DNA of 64,000 nt from the NCBI GenBank assembly GCA_012845835.1, contig JABAKD010000023.1, positions 10,829,840 through 10,893,839 on the forward strand, read 5' to 3'. Positions 11,291 to 19,792 of the stretch are shown piece after piece; within the stretch, counting starts at the first letter, position 1; every line of letters begins with the position of its first letter. The DNA is from Undaria pinnatifida. Taxonomy: Eukaryota; Sar; Phaeophyceae; Laminariales; Alariaceae. A program made the position numbers and the translations under genes. The notes below the pieces were generated by a model. It did not search any database. It was not told where the DNA came from and saw only the letters and a program-made list of their open reading frames with translations.

Positions 11291-12775
11291 CCTTTTAAAC
11301 CCGTCAGATGTACGAGTATCCCCTCAAAGGATTTGTAGTTTCCACGCACAGATTGAGTTGCGTCCCCCCCCCCCCCCCCCCCCCAGCTCCCTCTTCAAAC
11401 GTAGGCCCCCACGTCCAAAAAAATCCGCCCTCCCCACACCGGTTAGTGGACTTACAGGATACACTTGCTAAACTGATGCATTTCCTTCCACAGACTCTGA
11501 CATATTTTGTCCCCCTCAAAAACGGTTTTTTTTATAGTTTCCGCTCACAGACTGACCAACATTACCCTATTGACCCTGATAGCTATGCTGTACAGTCGAC
11601 CCCGCTTTAAAGGCCGCGTTTTTGTTTCGGAGTGTGTCTTTAACGCGGGAAAGTGTCTTTAGGATTGCGGGGCCACTAACTCACCGTCCAACCCGGGGCC
11701 AATGGAGGTGTAACATATGTCAAAATACGCGCATTTGAAGCAGGAATGCGACCACGAAACTGTGTTGCTTAAAATCTTCAACACGTGATTTGAAAGGCCG
11801 CACCACTACTGCTGTACTGTAGTACACTCCAATACTTAACACATTTTGAATTTCCCTCCACCACCGAAACGCGGGAAGGAGTGCAGCACGACCTATTGTA
11901 ATGTGTACGGCAGTGCGCTGTTGTTGATGCAGGCTCTTGCTGTAATATGGACGGCAGTGCGCTGGTGTTGTTGCAGGCTTTTCTTATTGTCAAGGCGTTA
12001 GCCTCACGGTGAACATCATGCCCGAGATATCGCGAACACACCTGAGACACATCAGTTCGTTGGAACTAGCTCTGATACGATACACGCAAGTTACCTGCCA
12101 CATAGGGACCAAACAAACCCAGTCGACGCCTTAGAAGGACACTAGGAAACGGTCGGTAGCACAGACCACAACATACAAAAATATCGGGCAAATACATCAA
12201 GAAGAGGACACCGTTCTTCCCCAAAGGTCAACACGAGGCAAAAACACAAAACAAAAATGCCAAAATTTAACTCCACGACGAGAAAGGCACAAATCCCAAC
12301 TTTGACTGCCTGACACGAGTTGAGAATTTGACTGGCACGTGGGTTCGCCACATGGCTTCAAGCCGGCAGCTGACGACCCGCCAGCAGATGGGAGGAATCT
12401 CTCCATACCCACACGCGGTAGTGCGGGCTGCGGCAGACCTCTGTCGATGTTATACAGCAGTGTGCTTCCCCAGCAAAAAAAATTGGGAGCGGGCCGCAAA
12501 GTGGAAAAGGTACCCCCCCCTTATTATTGTACATCTGCGGGGCACCATGTTCTGGGAAAAAAAATGTGTCTTTATAGCGGGGAGTTTCCTTAAGAAGAGT
12601 GTCTTTGAAGCGGGGACGACTGTAGTTCCAAGGGGAGTCGTCGACTTACATCCTCAATGAGGACACACAACCCGTAATACGCGCGATCGGAGAATAACAC
12701 AGAGCTTGCGACGAAATCGTCGATCTCACAGCTGCTGGAGTGTATTTTTTTTTTTCTTCACTATTCTGGATACAT
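11291..12775 (+). repeat. R1 dispersed repeat split by a pogo-like element
   Basis: R1 sequence runs from about 11300, through a C-run at 11367-11384, to GATAGCTATGCTGTA at 11592. It resumes at 12623 with TAGTTCCAAGGGGAGTCG and ends with the usual AGCTGGAGTGTATTT tail. Removing 11593-12624 restores the R1 consensus order GCTATGCTG-TA-GTTCCAAGGGG (compare 62087-62105), so the interruption is a clean insertion. Confidence 0.85.
11593..12622. mobile_element. pogo/Tigger-like Tc1-mariner element (non-autonomous)
   Basis: The termini are inverted: CAGTCGACCCCGCTTTAAAG at the left and, in reverse complement, CAGTCGTCCCCGCTTCAAAG at the right. TA dinucleotides at 11591-11592 and 12623-12624 are the target-site duplication typical of Tc1/mariner. 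CAGTCG-type ends are typical of the pogo/Tigger branch. Sub-terminal GTGTCTTTA..GCGGGG motifs recur near both ends. The interior has only short minus-strand ORFs (11778-12050, 12142-12351, 12197-12499) with no transposase motif I can identify. I therefore regard it as a deleted, non-autonomous copy. Confidence 0.85.
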
Positions 12776-13518
12776 GGTCGAACCAATCAGGCCCTCACTA
12801 TTCGCTGTTTTTAGTTGTACGACGTACGGATTATTAATATTATTAGACTAGACTAAAAGATACCGGCTTCATTAGCATAATAAGCGTTATTGGCACTATA
12901 GTCTATACACTCGACTATTAATATATGAAATGCATGTGTTTTACAGAATGGTCTAACGTAATTAGTACCCGGTATCGGTATCGGTATGCCTGTACCAAAG
13001 TTCCTTGTAACTGTTGTTTCTACGGGTTTTAGTATCTTACAACGCTTTACTAATGTATACAAACCAACTACGCTCACGAGTATATATAACGAAGCTTCAT
13101 TTTGGCTCGATGCGCCACAATTCACAAACCTTTTCCTATACATACAGCAGCAGGTTGCTGTCCAACAAAACTGCCCTCCTATCCAGCTGCCCCTCGTACC
13201 CCAACAAAGTTGGTAGTTCGGAAGTTGGTCGTTCGGAAACACTGCTGTGTCGTCTCCGTAGCGTGCTGATATTCCACCAATCTCGCATGTAGCGAGCACG
13301 ACCCGCGGCCATATGTCGTCAAGCTAGCCACATTACTAGGCGCGGCACGTATTCGTACAATTACTACATCGCCATCTATGATGGGATACCCACAAAACTG
13401 ATGGACTCCAGGCTACCATCGTCATCGTGTTGCAGTAAAACAATAGTTTCGTTGCACAGCCAAGCCATGCGATGGGTCATCCTGGGTTGCACTTTCAACA
13501 TTTCTCAAAGGTATGTTT
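12776..13518. other. No gene recognised
   Basis: A minus ORF (12853-13299) and overlapping plus ORFs (12986-13292) show no motif. A short GGTATC repeat lies near 12970. Confidence 0.4.
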
Positions 13519-13587
13519 CGGACTGAGGTAATAAAGAGCCCACGTTAACCTTGAAGGTTAACGTGGGCTCTTTATTACCTCAGTCCG
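13519..13587. repeat. Perfect 69-bp palindrome (34-bp arms, 1-nt centre)
   Basis: The arm 13519-13552 is the exact reverse complement of 13554-13587, around a single G at 13553. I compared the arms base by base and found no mismatch. Each arm contains AATAAAGAGCCC or its complement. The neighbouring bases do not extend the symmetry. The origin is unknown: it may be the remains of a foldback insertion or a recent inverted duplication. Confidence 0.95.
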
Positions 13588-13869
13588 TCGGAACTTACGA
13601 CAAGAGCTTCATAAAAACTGGCGCTCTACATACCCCGTCCGCACAATATCGATCAACTCACTGACCAAAAACAACTTCCTGGCAACATAATTTCCATTCC
13701 AGACTGCGGAGATCTTGTGGGGAACGGTCACATCCAGGCGTTGGCGGTCACGAGCGAACCGGGGAGATGAAACCGAAAAAAAGAGTCGTCAGCGTCGGGA
13801 GACATAGTCTAATCAAAACGAAAACACACGTGACTGCCTCCTTGCGCCCGACGACTATCGCGTCATGTG

Positions 13870-13975
13870 TCTTTCAGACAATGATCGGAGTATCACACAC
13901 AGCTTGCAAATATGAGTTTCGACAAAATATTCGATCTCACAGCTGGAGTGTATTTTCATTTTTTGAAATATTTTA
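13870..13975 (+). repeat. R1 terminal fragment
   Basis: Only the last about 100 bp of R1 are present: CGGAGTATCACACACAGCTT through TCTCACAGCTGGAGTG. Confidence 0.75.
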
Positions 13976-14108
13976 GTCTAATAATGGCTTTCTACCAGGT
14001 ACCAGGTACTTGGTATGAACCATAGACGTTTCCTGCTGTGGGATAAAGGTCGGTGGCCATCTCTCTTTTTGCTGGATAATAGTCTTGTATAAAATGTAAC
14101 ACGCTACG

Positions 14109-14290
14109 ACAGTAGGTGGCTCTATATAGTGCGGGTATGTGTCACGAAAATTTACCCGCACTATACCGGGCACCCGCACTAAATAAAAACCGGCCACTAT
14201 AGAGGGGTCTATATTGTGTTGAACTATTTCACCTGCACAATATCGGACACTCGCACTATATGACCCGCACTATAAAGGGCCACCTACTGT
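14109..14290. mobile_element. 182-bp inverted-repeat MITE-like element
   Basis: The left end ACAGTAGGTGGCTCTATATA and the reverse complement of the right end ACAGTAGGTGGCCCTTTATA form a 28-bp imperfect terminal inverted repeat that continues as GTGCGGGT on both sides. The interior repeats CCCGCACTATA-like units. No coding capacity exists. No convincing target-site duplication is visible, so the superfamily is unclear. Confidence 0.65.
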
Positions 14291-14425
14291 ACTCGTACAG
14301 CTGTGAGATCGAACATTTCGTTGAACCTCAACTTTTCGAGCTGTGTGCGTGATACTCCGATCGCGCGTATTACTGGGTATGTATGTGTCCTCAATAGGGA
14401 TATTGGCCACCGACTCCTTGTAGAA
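14291..14425 (-). repeat. R1 terminal fragment, inverted
   Basis: This is the reverse complement of the R1 end: AGCTGTGAGATCGAA, then GTGATACTCCGATCGCGCG, then TGTCCTCAAT. It forms an inverted pair with the R1 fragment at 13870-13975, with the MITE-like element between them. Confidence 0.7.
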
Positions 14426-15328
14426 CTGCAGTGTACCTCGTACCAGGATCAACACGGTGACTTGCGCGAACCATGCAGTATATTCTAGACTATACAGTTT
14501 AGTATGTACGTTCTCGTTGTGACGTTATGGTCTACCATATTCTAAAGCGTGCTTAGACTAGATTGTGTCTGAACGATCGGTGAGTGCCCTGCTGTACCGA
14601 CGAAGTTACACAGCAAACGACCCACAGGCAAATAATATAGCGTGCGCGTGAATACCACGACCAGATGGGGATAGTCAGTTGGCGGTTCGAGCGGCTATGA
14701 TGGTAGTCCCGTCGATGGTGTGCGATCGGTTGAGAAGGGCAGGATATTGGGCTACGTTGCCACTGATAGCCACACACAGCACACTCTGAATACATTATGA
14801 TGTGCAGCGAAAGGGGCGTGCCATGGTAGAACTGCAGCATTGTTTTATAGGGCTTCTCGCATGAGGCGCTTTATATTCCCCATCCAACAGTCGATTGGTA
14901 AACAACAGAAGTGATATGCGACGAAAAATTCCATGACCCTACAGTAATTACGCAGGACGAGGGGAAAAGAAGTGAAATTCCGACGATTCTTGGTTAGGGA
15001 GCTCCTCCGTTAGGCGACCGTCTCAACCAAAAAGTGCTACCTCTGGGCTATCGTACAGTAGCACGCCTCGAAGGCCTTCTGGAACTCCGAGGGGACAAAT
15101 TTCTGAAAGCAAAAGCTGGTTGTGGAGCGTGCAGCGTGACCAACATGTTGCAGCCCGGGTTGCTGCGGTAAAGGCTGTGTCCGCAGTTCGATCGGAATCA
15201 TGACACGTACGGGAGAGCTTATTTTTGTGAGGCTCCAATTTTCAGGATACTCATTCTCCACCCAAAAAATAATTTAGAGAAGAACGAAAAGCGCACCCCG
15301 ATGGACAACTCCATGTTGTGAACATAGA
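14426..15328. other. No gene; degenerate repeat near 14915-15030
   Basis: Around 14970 the sequence TCCGACGATTCTTGGTTAGG resembles segments at 16139, 21613 and 42412 (consensus roughly GACGATTTTGGGTTAAGGAGC), a decayed dispersed repeat. Otherwise nothing is recognised. Confidence 0.4.
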
Positions 15329-16098
15329 TAGGCCATTTCTTACACAGTCGGATTCCGCCAGTCGAAAACGACCCTTTTCGACTGGGCTTTTTTCGACTGG
15401 ATTGTTCCGGTCCTTCTTCTTATCGTCAGTCGAGTCAATTTCATAGTTTTTGTGCTCTTCCTATTAATAGAGGCGGTTGGTGTGAGAGAGTACTGTATGG
15501 CGCTCGAAACTCGGTTGGCAGCTCTGAGCTTCGCGCGTTCCTCGCGGGCAACGCGTGCTTCACGCGCGACGAACCTTTGTCCAAGCGGGTTGGTGGCGTT
15601 GGGCTTAGCCGAAAGCCGCAAAAGCTGCGTTCGTGGCGTTGCACTCAGTCGAGAGCCGTCGAAGCTACTGCAGGCAGGCGTAACCGTTGTTGGCAAAATG
15701 GCATCCATAACGTGCGCTACTGCTGTCGTGTGATACATGCTGGCGAGCGGAGCTAGGAGTGCGCCACGCTGACTTGCGGCGAGACACAACAGCAGTGATA
15801 GCCAAGGCAGCGTCGGCGCTGTTGTATGATACTGCTGTATGGTTCGTACCTGGTATGGGTGTGTGGGCGTGTGGTGAGATGAGCGATGCCATGGGTTCAA
15901 AAAAAATGTGTAAAAAAATTCCGAGTGAGTTGTCGACTGACAGATCCAGTCGAAAAAGTCGAGTTTTTCGACTGGATCCCCCAGTCGGAAAACGCAGTCG
16001 AAAAAAGTTGAGTCGAAAAAACCCTTTCTCGACTGTATAAGAAAGCCCGATTCGGGCTTCAGTAGACTGACAAATCCGACTGTATAGGAAGTGGCCTA
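15329..16098. mobile_element. Inverted-repeat element built from CAGTCGAAAA-type units
   Basis: The ends are imperfect inverted repeats of about 25 bp. The left end reads AGGCCATTTCTTACACAGTC. The right end, reversed, reads AGGCCACTTCCTATACAGTC. Both continue GGATT. Near both ends many CAGTCGAAAA and TTTTCGACTG motifs form nested hairpins (15360-15410 and 15945-16035). Open frames in between (for example 15340-15900 minus) show no recognisable domain. The terminal CAGTC suggests a DNA transposon related to CAGTC-ended families, but no clear target duplication was found. Confidence 0.55.
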
Positions 16099-16310
16099 AT
16101 AGGCAGCCAAAACCAAAATGTCCCCAAAAAGAATCAAATTCAGACGATTTGGGGTTACGGAGCGCAGTCATTCAGAAAGCGTTTTAGACAAAACGTGCGA
16201 CGTTTAGAATACGTGTCATAGAGAGAGCTGTACGACACATACATACGCATCATGACGACATCGTACGTGCACTCCTGCTGCTGCATACTAACATTACCCT
16301 GATGACCCTG

Positions 16311-16690
16311 TGTTGTTGAGGAATTTAGTGGGGTATTTTAGTCCGTTTGACCACTTGCAACTGGTTAACCAATAGCTTACCCAAACCAAGCCTTATAACA
16401 CTCTTCCCCCCCTGAAACGGCGGGATAGCAGGTCGGCCGGATATACGGGCGGACCTGTCAATATATCCAAGCCGTTTCATTTCCTGGGTATACCGGGGAG
16501 AGTATTTTTCAAGTTCGCCATGGGAAAATCTGAAAAAGTTGATTATGGTGGATGTGGGGATCGAACCCACGACCCAAAAACCCATGGTCTGTCGACGACG
16601 CCATTTGTTAAGGAATTTAGTGGGGTATTAGTCCGTTTGACCTCTTGCAACTGGTTAACCAATAGCTTACCCAAACTAAACCCTATAACA
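16311..16690 (-). mobile_element. TRIM-like miniature LTR retrotransposon, 380 bp
   Basis: Two direct repeats, 16311-16400 and 16603-16690, share nearly all their sequence, including GGAATTTAGTGGGGTATT and CTGGTTAACCAATAGCTTAC. The left repeat runs from TGTT to AACA and the right one also ends in AACA. CCTG flanks the element at 16307-16310 and 16691-16694, a 4-bp target duplication. Read on the minus strand, TGG starts directly after the 5' repeat at 16603 (a possible tRNA primer site). A pure purine run, the complement of 16401-16414, precedes the 3' repeat. These are the hallmarks of a terminal-repeat retrotransposon in miniature. It encodes no protein. Confidence 0.7.
16546..16603 (-). 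repeat. tRNA-like 3' half inside the miniature LTR element
   Basis: On the minus strand GTGGGTTCGATCCCCAC is a perfect 5-bp T-stem and 7-nt loop, followed by ATCCACCA, which ends in CCA. No matching 5' acceptor strand was found, and the anticodon arm pairs imperfectly, so this is not a functional tRNA. The encoded CCA suggests derivation from a mature tRNA by reverse transcription. The sequence occupies much of the internal region of the element. Confidence 0.5.
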
Positions 16691-16860
16691 CCTGACAGCT
16701 ACACTGTACGAGTAGTTGCAAGGGGAGTCGCCGACCTATAGGACACACAACACGTAATACGCCCGATCAGTATTACGCATGGCTTGCAAAGATGAGTTTC
16801 GACAAAATATTCGATCTCACAGCTGGAGTGTATTTTTCTTTTTTATTAATATACATACTC

Positions 16861-17349
16861 TGAACAGTTGATAAAACACCGTAGAAGGCTCTAGTCTTGT
16901 CGCGATACCTTGGGCCGCAGATTTTTTTCTGAGCCACTCGTACCGATAAGCATCATACTCACCCGGTGTCTGTGCTCCTTGTCGGTCCTATACAGGTGGA
17001 CGTTTCCGTTAACAAAATTTTCTGTGGTCTAACACTGTGCGACGGAGATTGTACCCAGCAAAGACAACGAACAGTCTTCAGAAACCGCGCACAGAGCGCC
17101 CCTGTTGAAATCCAGAGAATACCGAAATAGGCGAACGAGACAAAGTGGCAGGAAACATCACAGTTAGAAAGAGAGACAAAAGTTTCGGAAATCTGTTGCT
17201 TTGCACCAGTCCTTTTAAATGTTTTTCGTATACGGCTGTACACGCGACCTATCTCTTATAGTGTGTGGGTGGTATGCGCCGTCTGGTGTGCTCCCACGGT
17301 TGCTTGGCTAACGTTAGGCTGCGCGCGTATCGACTACCCCTCTTGCATT
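16861..17349. other. No feature recognised
   Basis: A 94-codon minus ORF (16959-17243) has no recognisable motif. Confidence 0.4.
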
Positions 17350-17645
17350 GCCGATGTAGCCGATGGTCTAGTAGCTTAACATCAAAACTTGTAAATTCTA
17401 TTTTTCGGGTTCTAGTCCCAACCCGAATTCATACACGCAATTGAAGGGGCATTTTCTTGGGCAAGAACGAACTTGCTGAAAGCACGATGAGAGCGTGAGT
17501 GAACCAAATTCCACAAGAAATGACGAGCGTTGGGAATGCCGATGCCTCTGCGCGATAAAAATGAAAGCATAGACTACACAGGGAGGGAGAAGGGACGATA
17601 CGTGTGATCCGAATAGCCTGTCCGGAGGCTGGAATCAAAGGGTGA
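17350..17645 (+). repeat. tRNA-derived SINE-like element, copy 2
   Basis: The head has an A-box-like GATGGTCTAGTAGCTTAAC at 17362 and a B-box-like CGGGTTCTAGTCCC at 17405. The body to about 17635 is similar to the reverse complement of 3630-3810 (GCGCGATAAAAAT, GGAGAAGGGA, CCTGTCC). Together the two copies define a SINE-like family. Confidence 0.55.
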
Positions 17646-18495
17646 CATTTATTCGATCCCCCAAGCCCCCCAGCCTCGCAACCCGAGCCTATTAGTGGAG
17701 TCGATGCTCAAATAGCAAACGAATTCCGCAAATATACTCATTTGGAGCCTCTCAGGACGGTTGTTCAGAAACAAGATCTTGGGCGGTGAATTCCGGGTTC
17801 ATACATGTTCTACATTTGGCACAAATGCAAGTGCTGTTCGTACGAACGGCTTTCGTATTGTCTGGGAAGATAACGTCCTTGCCGTATATGCCTTACTTCG
17901 AGCCTGTGGTCGGGTGGTCGCTGAGCAAGTACGACACCGCCCAAGATAGCGTAATAGCCCCCATATTCTTCCGAACTCCCATATATATCCGGTTTCGTTA
18001 CTACTGCTGTTGGCCCAAATCCAGCACTCGTGGGCTATTGGCGTGACGAAACAAGTGCACCGATCGTTGGTGTTCACGAAGTCGGGAGCACGGTCGCGTC
18101 CGGCCTCCGATAGGTGTTGACGATACGTGTTGCTTCCGAACTTCAACGGTGTCGGCATTGAACACACGTGTCACGTCGCGTCTAATTTCGGGTACGAACT
18201 CACCCCTAATCCCCACACAGGCCGGCCTGATTCACGAATGCTTGAAAAATGTTTAGCTCCATGGGCTTGGAATGACTTCTCTAAGTCGTTTCCTTATAGT
18301 CAAACGGAAACCGGACCATCCTAAGGAAATTTGTAAGTTATTTACGTACCAGGTACTACTAAGGTTAGTTGAATACAGTAGTTAGTTGCTGCCGATCATC
18401 CCCGGAGACGATACACTGTTCCCGAGACAATATCTAAGAAGGCGCACGTTCTATGATTGTATCTCGGGAAGTGAAAACTTCCCGGGATAACATCA
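17646..18495. other. No gene recognised
   Basis: Overlapping ORFs at 17761-18216 on both strands show no motif. The last part (18400-18495) holds a degenerate version of the tandem unit that follows. Confidence 0.4.
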
Positions 18496-18873
18496 GAGAA
18501 GGCGACGCGTGCTAAGAAATAGAGGTGCTCCACTTCTGTTCTAAGGTTCCATAATTGGGAGCGTAAGATCGGAGAAGGCGACGCGTGCTAAGAAATAGAG
18601 GTGCTCCACTTCTGTTCTAAGGTTCCATAATTGGGAGCGTAAGATCGGAGAAGGCGACGCGTGCTAAGAAATAGAGGTGCTCCACTTCTGTTCTAAGGTT
18701 CCATAATTGGGAGCGGAAGATCGGAGAAGGCGACGCGTGCTAGGAAATAGAGGTGCTCCACTTCTGTTCTAAGGTTCCATAATTGGGAGCGTAAGATCGG
18801 AGAAGGCGACGCGTGCTAAGAAATAGAGGTGCTACACTTCTGTTCTAAGGTTCCATAATTGGGAGCGTAAGAC
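18496..18873 (+). repeat. 76-bp tandem repeat, about five units
   Basis: GAGAAGGCGACGCGTGCTA recurs at 18496, 18572, 18648, 18724 and 18800, exactly 76 bp apart. Units differ by only a few substitutions (for example AGAAATAG/GGAAATAG and GCTCCAC/GCTACAC). A more diverged unit precedes the array. It lies about 0.8 kb before the first recognised exon of the beta-helix gene. It is non-coding. Confidence 0.95.
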
Positions 18874-18889
18874 ATATCCCAAAAAAAAA

Positions 18890-19020
18890 AATGAAAATGA
18901 AAAATAGTGCTACCGGATGAAAAATCCCATGGCCTAGGTACCCGTCGAGAATAATGCAAAAAAGCATGCCATCTCTGACGAGTTTGGGGCAATGAACCCC
19001 GTCATCCCGAACCATTTCAC
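18890..19020 (+). repeat. Degenerate dispersed repeat (R5)
   Basis: The segments CCCATGGCCTAGGTA and ATGAACCCCGTCATCC resemble parts of 42350-42450 and 24020-24045. It is decayed and of unknown class. Confidence 0.35.
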
Positions 19021-19646
19021 AAGAAAATTGCTGCCTCTACCGTACCACGCGTCACGCGCAGCACAAGTGTCCAGCAACATGCTCTTTACACGGCAGTGTG
19101 GATCGACCACATACTCGTGCACATGGTCATTTTGTGTCCTTACAATCTCTAGTTTTGCACTAGGTCGCAACAGCCCACGGAACCGCCAATGCTCTCAGTT
19201 GAGATTTGCCAATTTCCGATGAAAATCAATAATGCAATGTCATTTGTTCAATAACAAGAGACATAAAATGCCATCAAATTTGTAGTGTTTAGTAGTGCGA
19301 CTCAAATCAATTGGTATTGGCACCTATTGTCGAGCGCCCACAATGCAAGAAATCGGCAAAAACTCGGCAGCAGCTTCGCCCAGACTTACAGTATCTATAA
19401 TGTCGTCTCTTTCTCGAAGCTGTCAACGCCTGTGCTGATTGCGTATCTCGCGATCGACAACAGTTTTGAAGCACTACGTAGCGCGACTTTTGACAAGCCG
19501 GAAGACGCGCCTCTCTTTGAGCTTTCCAACCACAAAGTTACGAAAATAAAGTCCATCATCTGGAATGCAATACCCAAGGAAATCGGGTGCAGGGGTCACT
19601 CACATTTTCACAGCGGATTTCGTTTGTGTCTTGCTTCATGTTGCAG

Positions 19647-19792
19647 GGATTCACTGTGGATGGGAAAAGCGGTTCGAGTTCAGATATCGACTCGTACGTG
19701 AATAAGTGCGTGGAGGTGGAGAGCACGGGGAAGAGCGAAAAAGATCCGCTGGAGGGATTCGTTATGACGGACATGGTCATCAAGAACTGCGG
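19647..19792 (+). CDS. Beta-helix gene, exon A (first recognised)
   Basis: A pyrimidine-rich acceptor ending TTGCAG precedes the exon and GTAAGT follows at 19793. It starts in phase 0 with G-F-T-V-D-G-K-S-G and ends M-V-I-K-N-C plus two bases of a Gly codon. G-F-T-V-D-G is a common opening of the first visible rung in beta-helix proteins. An in-frame ATG 60 bases upstream (19587) exists, but its extension does not look like a signal peptide followed by fold. I therefore prefer the acceptor and a missing upstream exon. Confidence 0.85.

Larger units (their letters stand above)
16283..16860 (+). repeat. R1 dispersed repeat split by a miniature LTR element
   Basis: R1 sequence ACATTACCCTGATGACCCTG ends at 16310. 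After the insertion it resumes as ACAGCTACACTGTACG at 16695 and ends with GATCTCACAGCTGGAGTG near 16833. Joining the flanks restores the R1 order GACCCTG-A.AGCTA.ACTG seen at 62080-62095. Confidence 0.8.

Noticed and set aside
18496-18873. Tandem repeats considered as a CRISPR array
   Set aside because: The units are contiguous 76-bp copies with no unique spacers, in a eukaryotic setting.
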